The position numbers were made by a program, and so were the translations under genes. The notes below the pieces were generated by a model that was not told where the DNA came from, did not search any database, and saw only the letters and a list, made by a program, of their open reading frames with translations. DNA of 11,200 nucleotides, taken from positions 1 through 11,200 of the forward strand of contig MVZB01000095.1 of the NCBI GenBank assembly GCA_002068205.1, read 5' to 3'. The stretch is from a candidate division BRC1 bacterium ADurb.BinA292. Lineage in GTDB: Bacteria; Sumerlaeota; Sumerlaeia; MVZB01. Positions 1 through 7,010 of this stretch are shown one piece after another; within the stretch, counting starts at the first letter, position 1, and each line of letters begins with the position of its first letter.

Positions 1-351
1 CCCCTCCCCCCGCTGCTGGCGCCGGCGGGGAGCGTCGTGGCGCTGATCAAACCGCAGTTTGAGGCGGGGCCGGCCGATGTCGGCCGGGGGGGCGTCGTGC
101 GCGAGCGCCGGGTTCACCGGCGCGTCCTGGCCGATGTGCTCGAATTCGCGGCACAGACCGGATGGAGCGCCGTCGGGTTGTGTCCGTCGCCGCTGCGGGG
201 ACCCGCTGGTAATCTGGAGTTCTTTGCCCATCTGCGCCGGCGTGCCGGCGGCGACCCGTCCGCCACGCTCGCGGAGAACGCGATTGAGCGGGTTCTGGAC
301 GAAGCCTATACTCAGGAAGCAACCCCGCGCGCAGCCGAACCCGGAGCGTGA
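1..351 (+). CDS. tlyA: TlyA-family rRNA 2'-O-methyltransferase, C-terminal part (5' end outside window)
   Basis: This is the C-terminal 116 codons of a TlyA/hemolysin-A family protein, open from the first base. The family methylates the 2'-OH of cytidines in 16S and 23S rRNA using S-adenosylmethionine. Directly visible are LIKPQFE (its Lys at 49-51), the VGRGGVVRE segment, SPLRGPAGNLEF and a final Glu in GNLEF (217-219). In TlyA these Lys and Glu residues are the last two members of the KDKE catalytic tetrad. The N-terminal S4 RNA-binding domain and the SAM site lie upstream of the window. The reading frame stops with TGA at 349-351, on top of a possible GTG start of the next gene, so translation of the two may be coupled. 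The last ~20 residues are low-complexity and Ala/Pro/Glu-rich. The family call is solid; methylation targets are inferred from homologues. Confidence 0.9.
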   Translation, partial: PLPPLLAPAGSVVALIKPQFEAGPADVGRGGVVRERRVHRRVLADVLEFAAQTGWSAVGLCPSPLRGPAGNLEFFAHLRRRAGGDPSATLAENAIERVLDEAYTQEATPRAAEPGA

Positions 352-359
352 CCCGCCCC

Positions 360-1376
360 ATGGCATCCCGACACCGCCCGCCGGCCGAACCCTCCGCCCC
401 CGCGGCGCGCGGCGCCGCCCCGGACGCCGGTACGCGCCGGCGCCGGCTTGTCATTTATGGCAACCCGCAGGTGCCCGGGGTCGGCGCCGTCCTGGCCGAG
501 CTGTGGGCCTGGGCGGCGGCGCGGGGCATGGCGCTGAGCATCGCCGATGACATCGTCGCGTTGGCCGCCGCGCCCCCCGGCGCCGCGGCGCACGAATCCT
601 ACCCGGCCGAGGATGGCTCGCGGATCATGGCCCGGCCGGATGAGGATCCGCTGCTGGTCTGCCTGGGGGGCGACGGGACGATCCTGCACGCGGTCCGGCA
701 TTTCTGGCCGTTCCGCGGCCCGGTGCTGGGGGTAAACCTGGGATCGCTGAGCTTCAACGCGGCGGTCGATCCAGAGCGCGTGACGCAGGTGGTGGAGAAC
801 TGGATGGCCGGACGGGCCGCCGTCAGCCGCCGGATTCTGCTGCAGGCGCGGCTGACGCGCAGCGGGCAGGTGACCGAACAGGGGATCGCCGTCAACGACC
901 TGGTCGTGAGCAAGCACGCCGACGCGCGCGTGATCCACCTGACGATGCGCCAGGGCGAAGAGCTCGTTTCGGCGTTCATCGGCGATGGGCTGATCGTCTC
1001 CACGCCGACCGGCTCGACGGCCTACAACTTGTCGGCGGGCGGGCCGATCGTCTACCCGACGCTGGAGGCGATCGTCGCCACGGCGATCTGCCCGCACACG
1101 CTGGCGTCGCGGCCGGTCGTGCTCCCCCCCGCGCCGCCGCTGACGCTGCAGTTCGTGCCGCACCACGGACGCGATCAGGCGACGATCTGGCTCGACGGCC
1201 AGGTGGCGTGGGAATTCCGCCAGGGCGACGAGGTTTCCATCGGGCCGGCGGATCGGCCGATCGACCTGCTGGTAGGGACCGACATGAGTTATTTCGAACG
1301 CCTGCGGAGCAAGCTGGCCTGGAGCGGCGAGATGCGGCCGGCGGGGCTCGTGCAGGAGGGAAGCGGCGCAGACTGA
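360..1376 (+). CDS. nadK: NAD kinase
   Basis: ATP- (or polyphosphate-) dependent phosphorylation of NAD+ to NADP+ in the cytoplasm. Numbering from the upstream GTG at 348, the landmarks are GGDGT (107-111, the signature nucleotide-binding loop with the catalytic Asp), the NLGSLSF segment (130-136), an ND pair (183-184, usually NE/ND), STPTGSTAYNLSAGGPI (218-234), CPHTLASRPVVLP (248-260) and LDGQ near 282-285. The start is uncertain: GTG at 348 overlaps the tlyA stop (GTGA) and would favour coupling, while ATG at 360 is the first ATG. Neither has a well-placed Shine-Dalgarno. The protein (338-342 aa) is longer than the usual ~290-300 aa because of a proline/alanine-rich N-terminal tail and an ~25-residue C-terminal tail. 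The segment normally reading GxLGFL is LGSLSFNA here, a noticeable departure. tlyA-nadK adjacency is common in bacteria and supports the call. Confidence 0.94.
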   Translation: MASRHRPPAEPSAPAARGAAPDAGTRRRRLVIYGNPQVPGVGAVLAELWAWAAARGMALSIADDIVALAAAPPGAAAHESYPAEDGSRIMARPDEDPLLVCLGGDGTILHAVRHFWPFRGPVLGVNLGSLSFNAAVDPERVTQVVENWMAGRAAVSRRILLQARLTRSGQVTEQGIAVNDLVVSKHADARVIHLTMRQGEELVSAFIGDGLIVSTPTGSTAYNLSAGGPIVYPTLEAIVATAICPHTLASRPVVLPPAPPLTLQFVPHHGRDQATIWLDGQVAWEFRQGDEVSIGPADRPIDLLVGTDMSYFERLRSKLAWSGEMRPAGLVQEGSGAD

Positions 1377-1405
1377 GGCGGGGGCGGCGGGTTCGGATCA
1401 GAAAT

Positions 1406-2233
1406 TCAGAAAATGAAACTCAGGCCGCCATCGATGCGGACGGTTTCGCCGGCCATGTAGGTGCATTCGGGCGACGCCAGGAAGAGCACCAGGTTGGCGC
1501 AGTCGCGCGGCTGCCCGTAGCGGCGCAGCGGGATGCGTCCCCCTTCGAGGTAATCCTGGCGGAGGGGGTCGTCGTCCTGTCCGTCCTCCTTGCCCAGGGT
1601 CGTGCTGTCGACGAAGCCGGGGGCGATGGCGTTGACGATAATGCCGTGCGGCGCCAGTTCCATCGCCAACCCCATCGTCAGGTTGTCGAGGGCGGCCTTG
1701 GCCACGTTGTATTGGGTCTGCCCGATCGTGGTGACGCGATAGCGGCTGGCGTTGAGCGAGGAGATGTTGACGATCCGGCCGCCCTCGGACTGGCGGGCCA
1801 TGACGCGGCCGACGGCCTGCGTGACGCGCACAACGCCGAACAGATTGACGTCGATCACTTCGCGCCAGTTCTCGAACGGGATCTCCAGGAACGGGATGCG
1901 CTTGGGGAAAATCGCGGCGTTATTGACCAGAATGTCGATCGCGGACCATCGGGCGAGGATCGCCTCGACCATGCGGGCGATGGCCTCGGCGTCGCGCACG
2001 TCGGCAACGCAGGGCATGGCGGACCAGCCGTGCTCTTCGAACTGGCGATGGACCGCGTGGACCTCGCCGGCGTCGCACGAGGTGATGACGACATGCGCGC
2101 CTTCGGCCGCGAAGGCGGCGGCGATTTCACGGCCGATGCCGCGGCTCGAACCGGTCACCAGGACGACTTTGCCCTGGAAGCGCGCGCGCCGGGCGGACCC
2201 GTCGGAGCCGTTGGTGGGCGTGGCGGCGCTCAT
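1406..2233 (-). CDS. SDR-family NAD(P)-dependent oxidoreductase
   Basis: Classical short-chain dehydrogenase/reductase of 275 aa, a cytoplasmic Rossmann enzyme that interconverts alcohols and ketones. The cofactor-binding loop TGSSRGIG is at residues 27-34, the NNAA motif (variant of NNAG) at 104-107, the structural Asn at 130, the candidate catalytic Ser at 158/159, and the catalytic pair at Tyr175 and Lys179 in YNVAK. The Ser-Tyr spacing is about three residues longer than in FabG. The C-terminus (MAGETVRIDGG) is the standard SDR end. The ATG start has GGGGAGG five bases upstream. The gene faces nadK convergently with only ~29 bp between stops, and lies downstream of the mutarotase-like gene on the same strand. 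Its substrate cannot be read from sequence; a sugar or sugar-acid substrate is suggested only by the neighbour. It could be annotated as FabG-like or glucose-1-dehydrogenase-like, but no specific assignment is justified. Confidence 0.9.
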   Translation of the reverse strand: MSAATPTNGSDGSARRARFQGKVVLVTGSSRGIGREIAAAFAAEGAHVVITSCDAGEVHAVHRQFEEHGWSAMPCVADVRDAEAIARMVEAILARWSAIDILVNNAAIFPKRIPFLEIPFENWREVIDVNLFGVVRVTQAVGRVMARQSEGGRIVNISSLNASRYRVTTIGQTQYNVAKAALDNLTMGLAMELAPHGIIVNAIAPGFVDSTTLGKEDGQDDDPLRQDYLEGGRIPLRRYGQPRDCANLVLFLASPECTYMAGETVRIDGGLSFIF

Positions 2234-2566
2234 GCAATCCTCCCCAGGTGAACTTCAGGGCACAATCGGCCCGTGAGGCCGAGCGGGCGACGGCCCGTTG
2301 CGGCGAGCGGGGGGTGGCATCCGGTCGCCGGATCTTGTGCCAAAGTGAGAATCATCCGGTTGGAAACCGTGAGCATGATGGCCCGAATCCAGCTTGGATT
2401 GCCAGCAGATAGATCGCGGAAAGCTGCCTCACCCATTTCGCGCGGTGATCCCTCCGTCCCTCGTCCTTGTAATCGCCCCCAAAGGCTTTCTCCAGAATCC
2501 GGCGCGCGGCTCGCGTCCCTCGTCTTCGGCTCTCGAAAACCGGCCCCGCGGGTTGAGGGAGCGGCC
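2234..2566. other. 333-bp intergenic gap with inverted repeats
   Basis: There is no convincing gene here; the ORFs crossing it are arginine/serine-rich frame shadows. It holds three short perfect inverted repeats: CGGGC/GCCCG at 2284-2297 (4-base loop), ATCCGG-TCG-CCGGAT at 2319-2333 and AATCCA-GCT-TGGATT at 2386-2400. It also contains most of the hairpin at 2550-2573. The promoter of the SDR gene (start at 2233, - strand) probably lies here, but I cannot pick out a clean -35/-10 pair. Confidence 0.5.
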
Positions 2567-2573
2567 TCAACCC
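2550..2573 (-). terminator. hairpin overlapping the stop codon of the mutarotase-like gene
   Basis: A perfect 9-bp inverted repeat, GGGTTGAGG (2550-2558) and CCTCAACCC (2565-2573), has a six-base loop. The TGA stop of the gene on the - strand (2567-2569) is inside the stem. On the - strand the hairpin is followed by ten GC-rich bases and then TTTT, so it is not a textbook intrinsic terminator. It may act as a weak terminator or as an mRNA 3'-end stabiliser. The structure is seen directly; the function is inferred. Confidence 0.5.
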
Positions 2574-3763
2574 TCCCCGGCGATGAACTCGAGATCCAGG
2601 GGTGTCCGGACTCGGGCGCCGAGGGAGTCAACCAGCTCGATGCCGCCGGCGACCGGCACGATCGATTCCACCTTACTGAACGTGCGCGGGACCGCCGCCA
2701 CGCCGAAGATCGCTCGGACCGCGAGCGACTGGTCGGGGCTGAGCGTGACACTGGTCTTGAAACCGAGATCCGAAAACGGATTGGGGCCGCTGGAGGCATG
2801 GAGACCGTAATCGAAGTAACTCGTCACGTTTTCCAGACCGAGCACATTCATGTGCCGCCCGTTCCACGGCGGATAGTCGATGCCGCCGTTGGACAGCCAC
2901 AGGATGGTGGAGGCGAGCACGGCCGGATCGCGCAGCGAGAACCAGACATAGCCCAGGGTGGGGTTGGAAACCGCGTCCCAGACAAACGGGAGCGAGGGAT
3001 CGGCGGCCAACATGACGAGGTCGTCGAAGCCGCGACGCGCGGGAAAGCGGCTGATGTCGGTCAGGCCGCCGTGAATATCCTCGACCGCCTCGAGCCGCGT
3101 GAAGCAGCTTCCCGGGCGCAGGAAGTTGCGCTCGCGCGACGCGGTGTCGTCGCCCTGATCTGGCAGCACCTGGCCGCGCGGGAAGGGGCTGGAGGAAAGA
3201 TAGGCCGCCTCGCAGCCGTCGGGGAATTGCAGCATGCCGTGATGGCCGAAGCAGATCGGGCCGCTGACGCCGCGGATGACGTGCGACTGATAGATGGCGG
3301 TATGATCGGCGCGCAGCTCGATCCGCTTGAGGACATGGGCGCGGGGATAGCGCACCCGCATCTCCAGTTCGATCCACGTCCGCTCCTCGCTCTGGTCGAA
3401 GTCGCAAAAGCGCCAACGGCGGGCGGCCGTGTCGCCATGGGTCGGCACGCCGGGCATGTGGTTGTCGCCGCCGTGGCAGCCGCCGAAGGGGAGACAGAAG
3501 AAATCGCCGCGCAGGACGCGCTGCATCACGGGGCGCTCGGGAGGCTGACGCTCGTTCCACCAGGGGGCGATGGCGTAGGGCTGGATGGCGCGGTCGCCGA
3601 GGTCGAAACTGACGGGCCCCAGATGGCCGCCGGTCTTGGTGAGGGCGGCCTGGACGCGCTGACTGGAGAGGATGTAGGAGGCGCGCCCGAAGACCGTCCG
3701 GGCGGCGGGGAGTTGCGCGCCGCGGAACGGAGGCTGGGCCAATGGGAGAGCATGTGCCGTCAT
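2567..3763 (-). CDS. putative aldose-1-epimerase-like (galactose mutarotase fold) protein
   Basis: A 398-aa protein with real-gene character (balanced composition, conserved-looking aromatic and Gly/His motifs). The start chosen is ATG at 3763, with AAAGG six bases upstream; the frame stays open 53 codons further but that extension is low quality. Visible motifs are PFGGCHGGDNHMPG (92-105), PTHGDTA....W (107-117), CFGHHGMLQFPDG (171-183) and NGRHMNVLGLENVTSYFD (301-318). The HG...A..W pattern and the later GLEN segment resemble the aldose-1-epimerase / DUF4432-type galactose-mutarotase superfamily, whose members bind or interconvert sugar anomers. There is no signal peptide or membrane segment, so it is probably cytoplasmic. 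It is divergent from an AraC/PocR regulator and upstream of an SDR gene, which fits a carbohydrate role. The family call is by pattern only and unsure; 'conserved hypothetical' is the safe fallback. Confidence 0.75.
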   Translation of the reverse strand: MTAHALPLAQPPFRGAQLPAARTVFGRASYILSSQRVQAALTKTGGHLGPVSFDLGDRAIQPYAIAPWWNERQPPERPVMQRVLRGDFFCLPFGGCHGGDNHMPGVPTHGDTAARRWRFCDFDQSEERTWIELEMRVRYPRAHVLKRIELRADHTAIYQSHVIRGVSGPICFGHHGMLQFPDGCEAAYLSSSPFPRGQVLPDQGDDTASRERNFLRPGSCFTRLEAVEDIHGGLTDISRFPARRGFDDLVMLAADPSLPFVWDAVSNPTLGYVWFSLRDPAVLASTILWLSNGGIDYPPWNGRHMNVLGLENVTSYFDYGLHASSGPNPFSDLGFKTSVTLSPDQSLAVRAIFGVAAVPRTFSKVESIVPVAGGIELVDSLGARVRTPLDLEFIAGEG

Positions 3764-4043
3764 CGGACGCCTTTCACGGATGGATGAACTGCCCCAGGAA
3801 TCCGAGAGCCCGATACGCGGCAATTCGCGGATCATGGTGCCCGCCCGGGGGCTGGGCGGACAACCAGTCTGGCGTGAAAACATTGAACTTTCTTGCCGTT
3901 GGCACGCAAAACCGGCAAACACCCCGGAAACGCCCGCGCGGTCCGCCGGGAAAAAACCTGATGGCGCGCCTCCCGGGCTTCCTGTTATTCTTAAGGGTAT
4001 CCATCAGTATGAATCGATCCCTGAGGCGGGGGAGGTTGCTGGA
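3764..4043. promoter_or_regulatory. divergent intergenic control region
   Basis: 280 bp separate the start of the mutarotase-like gene (- strand) from the preferred start of the AraC/PocR gene (+ strand), so both promoters should lie here. A 6-bp inverted repeat TTGCCG (3893-3898) / CGGCAA (3913-3918), with arms centred 20 bp apart, is a plausible regulator site. An AT-richer stretch follows at about 3983-4015. GGAGG at 4031-4035 is the Shine-Dalgarno for the start at 4044. The AraC frame is open back to 3780, but the extra residues are Pro/Arg/Gly-rich and lack family features, so I treat this stretch as non-coding. No clear sigma-70 hexamers are identified. Confidence 0.45.
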
Positions 4044-4976
4044 ATGGCATCGAGCTTTTGTTTCCATGACCTGGCAAAGCCTCGACTGCTGCACGACTTC
4101 AAAAACACGATCTTCACGCTGTTCCATCTGCCGCTCAATTTCCGCAATCCGGTGCGGCCGGAAGAGACGCTGTTTGAGCGCGAACCGGACCGCTGGTCGC
4201 CGGTTTACCGGTTCCTGTGGGATACGCGCCAGGGGCGCCGCGACAGCGAAACGCTCGCCACGAAGCTGGTCGGCGAGGCGCTGCGCTGCGGGTCGCCGGC
4301 CAAGCTGAAGTGTTTCGCGGGGTTGACGCACATCAGCATCCCGATCGTGATCGACGGCAAGGTGGAGATGGTTCTGCTGACCGGCGACTTTCTGACCGGC
4401 CCCCTCGATTCGCAATACATCGACTCGCTGGTGACGCTGGCGCGTCGCTACGGGGGCAACCCGGACCCGATCCTGCAGGGGATTCAAACCGTCCCGATCC
4501 TCCCGGTCGAAACCGTCGACAGCCTGATCAATCTGCTCGTCATCTTCTGTGACTACATCGCGCTGCTGGGCGAAGACCTGCTGCTGAAACGGCGCATCGG
4601 CGAGAGCGATCCGGTCGGGCAGATCCGGGAGTTCATTCAGAACCATTACCGGGAAAAACTGACCCTGAACCGGATCGCGTCGGAAGTTCACCTCAGTTCG
4701 ACGTATGTCAGCCGGCTGTTCCGCCGCCAGTCGACGCAGACGCTGACGGCGTATCAGAATGAAGTGCGGATTGCCGAGGCGCGACGGCTGCTGGCGACGA
4801 CGCGGATGCGGATCGGCGAGATCTGTTACGAAGTCGGCTACCAGAACCTTTCCCATTTCACGCGCAACTTCAAGAACCTGGTCGGGGTTTCGCCCAGCGT
4901 CTACCGCAACGAACATCTCAACAGCCAGCGCCGGATGGCCCACCTGGACGACGAGTTAACCAGAAACCGCTGCTGA
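4044..4976 (+). CDS. AraC-family transcriptional regulator with PocR-like sensor domain
   Basis: A 310-aa one-component regulator. Residues ~5-175 look like a PocR-type ligand-sensing domain, especially the segment KCFAGLTHISIPIVIDGKVE and then TGDFLT (113-118), which matches the C..GL.....PI...G.......G.. pattern of that family. Residues ~191-289 are an AraC HTH pair: IREFIQNHYREKLTLNRIA (194-212), HLSSTYVSRLFRR (216-228), the second helix-turn-helix around RIGEICYEVGYQNLSHFTRNFK (256-277) and the family end GVSPSVYR (281-288). The start at ATG 4044 has GGAGG eight bases upstream. PocR domains are known or proposed to bind small molecules such as hydrocarbon derivatives or propanediol. The gene is divergent from the mutarotase-like gene, the usual position for a local regulator. 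It ends 23 bp from the convergent pilin gene without an obvious terminator. DNA-binding class is certain; the ligand is unknown. Confidence 0.93.
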   Translation: MASSFCFHDLAKPRLLHDFKNTIFTLFHLPLNFRNPVRPEETLFEREPDRWSPVYRFLWDTRQGRRDSETLATKLVGEALRCGSPAKLKCFAGLTHISIPIVIDGKVEMVLLTGDFLTGPLDSQYIDSLVTLARRYGGNPDPILQGIQTVPILPVETVDSLINLLVIFCDYIALLGEDLLLKRRIGESDPVGQIREFIQNHYREKLTLNRIASEVHLSSTYVSRLFRRQSTQTLTAYQNEVRIAEARRLLATTRMRIGEICYEVGYQNLSHFTRNFKNLVGVSPSVYRNEHLNSQRRMAHLDDELTRNRC

Positions 4977-4999
4977 CGAGCGGGAGCCGCGGCAGGACG

Positions 5000-5623
5000 T
5001 CACGGCCCCATCCGGATGATGACGCCCGGGCTGACGGTCCCGTTGGACGGATCGTAGGCCAGGCCGAGCGACCAGTACATCTGGGTCGGGCCGGGAGACG
5101 TGAGGCGCCACTGGACGTTTTCGGTAATCTTGTAGCCGTAGGTGCCGTTGGCCCAATCGGGGAACAGACGCATCGCGGCGACATAATACGGGTCGGCGTA
5201 TTCGTAGCCTTCCATCGGCCAGCTCGACCCGGGGGGCGACGGCCAGAACGGATGACGCCCGAGGCTGGTGGTATAAGCCACCGGCGTGGTCAGCATCGTC
5301 AGACAGTAGTAGGAGTCGTGCTGGGTGGTCGTGTTGCCGGAGTAGGAATTGGGCAGCTTGCCGGCGTTCCAGGAGTACCACGAAGTCAGCGGATACTGAT
5401 TGTGGTCGGTGCGATAGCTTTCCAGGGCGATGGCCATGCTGCGCATGTCGGAATGGCCGCGGCTGACCTTGGCGCGGACCTGGGCCTCGAGGAAATTGGG
5501 GACGGCGATCGCGGCCAGGATGGCAATGATCGCGACCACAATCAGCAATTCAATGAGAGTGAAGGCGCGCGCCGGGACCCTCGGCGTGGACATCACCCGG
5601 GTTGGGAGAGATCGCGGGCTCAT
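5000..5623 (-). CDS. type II/IV pseudopilin (prepilin-type N-terminal methylation domain protein)
   Basis: A 207-aa protein with a class III signal: a short basic leader (residues 1-20), then A|FTLIELL, with Glu25 at the conserved +5 position and a hydrophobic helix to about residue 42. Prepilin peptidase should cut after Ala20 and methylate Phe21. Ala at -1 replaces the commoner Gly. The following NFLEAQVRAKVSR...DMRSMAIALESYRTDHNQYP segment and the C-terminal YDPSNGTVSPGVI are typical of a pseudopilin family abundant in PVC-like and candidate phyla, where many copies per genome occur. It would act in the inner membrane as a subunit of a secretion or pilus-like fibre. The start at 5623 has GAAAGG about 11 bases upstream; a second ATG at 5593 lacks one. 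It is the last gene of the - strand run beginning at 8051 and ends convergently with the AraC gene. Confidence 0.93.
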   Translation of the reverse strand: MSPRSLPTRVMSTPRVPARAFTLIELLIVVAIIAILAAIAVPNFLEAQVRAKVSRGHSDMRSMAIALESYRTDHNQYPLTSWYSWNAGKLPNSYSGNTTTQHDSYYCLTMLTTPVAYTTSLGRHPFWPSPPGSSWPMEGYEYADPYYVAAMRLFPDWANGTYGYKITENVQWRLTSPGPTQMYWSLGLAYDPSNGTVSPGVIIRMGP

Positions 5624-5664
5624 CGTTGATTGGACCTTTCTTGCAAGAGAATCGAGGGATCGGA

Positions 5665-5695
5665 GCGCCGGGGCGGCGTCCGCCGGCCCCGGCGC
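5665..5695 (-). terminator. GC-rich hairpin between secreted-protein gene and pilin gene
   Basis: GCGCCGGGGC (5665-5674) pairs perfectly with GCCCCGGCGC (5686-5695), with an additional inner GGCG/CGCC and a two-base loop. It begins 13 bases after the stop of the upstream gene (- strand). No T-run follows on the - strand, so it may attenuate or stabilise rather than terminate. The structure is seen directly; the role is inferred. Confidence 0.55.
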
Positions 5696-5708
5696 CCAAA
5701 GCGGCGGA

Positions 5709-6881
5709 TCAATAGAGGCTCCAGTGCCGTGCGCGATTGGGGATTTCGCCCCCGCCCGTGCTGCTGAAGTTTCCGGTGGTGAGGGCGGAGTAGCCGGCGG
5801 TCGTCAGTGAATATTCGCCGTTCTCACGATTGCTGACGCCCGGCCCCACGCCGTTCAGGACGGTTTCGGTCTTGTCGACCAGGTCGATGATGGCAATCCA
5901 GCCGTCATCGTTGATGTGCAGCAGTTCCAACTGCGGGTCGGCGTCCATCTGACCGAGGGTGTAGAGGCAGCCGCCGCCGCCGCGACCGCCGCCCGGCGCG
6001 GCGTGCCGTGAAATCTCCATGCCGCTGTCGATCAGGTCTTCCACTTCCAGGGGCAGGTCCCCCTCGGGGACAAGGAGCGGGTGGTAGTAGACCAGCATGT
6101 GGCCGTCGTCGTTCGGGTCGGGCGGGCCGAAGAGGATATCGGGCTCGCTGTCGCCGTCGACGTCGCCGATCAGCAGGAGGAAATTCCAGCGTTGGAAGGG
6201 CCCGCCGGGAATGGGGATGTTGGCATAGAAAACTTCGTCGACGTTGGCCTGGCCGTCATACTCGCGGTAGTACAGGCCCGTGCCGCGGAAGTAGAAGATC
6301 TCGTGGGCGCCGTTGCCGTCGAGGTCGTAGACCTGCCAGCCGCCGTAGGTCGAATCGGCCACGATGTTGTTATTCGCATCGCGCGCCGACCCATCCAGGA
6401 AGGTGAACGAGGAGTGATAATTGATCGCGCCCTGAACGACGACCTCGCGCGGCGTCCCCTCGGGGTTGATCGTCGCGATCGCCCCCAGGTGCTCCATGAT
6501 GCCGGGCATCGAAATGACATTGAGATTCGACGACGGCACGGCGACGCCGCCGGCCCCGCTGTTGAGCTTCGGGTCCCAGACCAACAGCCCGATGTTGTTG
6601 GGCCGGCTTTCATCAGTGGTGCCGATGATCAGCTCGTCGAGGCCGTCCTTGTCGCGGTCATAGGCAACCAGGAAGATGTTGGACTCCGAGCTGCCGGGAA
6701 CCGTCTGGGTGTCGGCAAAGGTGCCGGCGGTATTCCCATCGGGTGTGAGCAGGTGCAGTCCCCCCTCGAGGTCGAGCCAGGCGATCTCGTCGAGGGCCTG
6801 GCTGGGCGCGGCGGCCAGAGCGACGATGGCGAATGCGGCCAGTCGGATCGCCCGATCAGAATGGGTCTTCAGGCCAAACAT
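5709..6881 (-). CDS. secreted VCBS/FG-GAP-like repeat protein, paralogue 1
   Basis: A 390-aa exported protein. Residues 1-29 form a Sec signal peptide (basic start, hydrophobic core, APSQA|LD cleavage candidate). The mature part carries acidic loop repeats resembling calcium-binding FG-GAP/VCBS or dockerin-type loops: DRDKDGLDE (75-83), DLDGNGAHE (186-194), DVDGDSEPD (240-248) and the degenerate MDADPQLE (312-319). Such repeats usually build beta-propeller blades in surface or secreted proteins; no catalytic motif is seen. A Gly-rich patch, GGGRGGGG, lies at 297-304. The start is supported by AAAGGAG six bases upstream of ATG 6881. It is clearly paralogous to the neighbouring gene at 7011-8051 (shared YREYDG, LIGDVDGD, DADPQ.E, NDDG and IDLVD.TET). 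The C-terminus (RARHWSLY) shows no known sorting signal. The family is fairly sure, the function unknown. Confidence 0.85.
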   Translation of the reverse strand: MFGLKTHSDRAIRLAAFAIVALAAAPSQALDEIAWLDLEGGLHLLTPDGNTAGTFADTQTVPGSSESNIFLVAYDRDKDGLDELIIGTTDESRPNNIGLLVWDPKLNSGAGGVAVPSSNLNVISMPGIMEHLGAIATINPEGTPREVVVQGAINYHSSFTFLDGSARDANNNIVADSTYGGWQVYDLDGNGAHEIFYFRGTGLYYREYDGQANVDEVFYANIPIPGGPFQRWNFLLLIGDVDGDSEPDILFGPPDPNDDGHMLVYYHPLLVPEGDLPLEVEDLIDSGMEISRHAAPGGGRGGGGCLYTLGQMDADPQLELLHINDDGWIAIIDLVDKTETVLNGVGPGVSNRENGEYSLTTAGYSALTTGNFSSTGGGEIPNRARHWSLY

Positions 6882-6941
6882 ATGCGTCTCCTTTGCGATT
6901 CGGTTCCAACGGGTGCCGGCGCGGCCGGGGATCTGGCGTGC

Positions 6942-6973
6942 CGGGGTGATCGGCCGGCCGACCGATCACCCCG
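6942..6973 (+). terminator. perfect 12-bp stem-loop between tandem paralogues
   Basis: CGGGGTGATCGG (6942-6953) and CCGATCACCCCG (6962-6973) form a perfect 12-bp stem with an eight-base loop (CCGGCCGA). The T-run (CTTTT, 6974-6978) lies on the + strand side, so it looks like an intrinsic terminator for rightward transcription, although all nearby genes read leftward. For the leftward transcript it would be a stem without a U-tract. It lies downstream of the 346-aa gene's stop. Confidence 0.6.
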
Positions 6974-6983
6974 CTTTTAACTC

Positions 6984-7000
6984 AGGCTGCACGCCAGCCT
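6984..7000 (-). repeat. small inverted repeat just after the 346-aa gene
   Basis: AGGCTG (6984-6989) and CAGCCT (6995-7000) with a five-base loop, ten bases past the TAA stop. Together with the 12-bp stem at 6942-6973 it makes two hairpins in tandem in a 129-bp gap. It may belong to the 3' processing structure of the upstream message. Confidence 0.4.
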
Positions 7001-7010
7001 TGCGTGACGC

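Noticed and set aside
2323..2350. Sigma-54-like TGGCAC on the - strand upstream of the SDR gene
   Set aside because: The GC element at the required spacing is absent, and no sigma-54 activator is nearby.
2273..3787. 504-codon open frame on the + strand
   Set aside because: It lies fully antisense to the mutarotase-like gene and its downstream gap. The translation is Gly/Ala/Arg/Asp-rich without family motifs, as expected from GC-rich DNA opposite a real gene.
3780..4043. N-terminal extension of the AraC/PocR regulator
   Set aside because: The extension is Pro/Arg/Gly-rich and lacks domain features, while ATG 4044 has a strong GGAGG at good spacing and leaves room for the divergent promoters.
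6081..6980. 299-codon open frame on the + strand
   Set aside because: It mirrors the DxDxDG repeats of the secreted protein as Val/Ala/Asp repeats on the other strand, a shadow of repetitive codon use.
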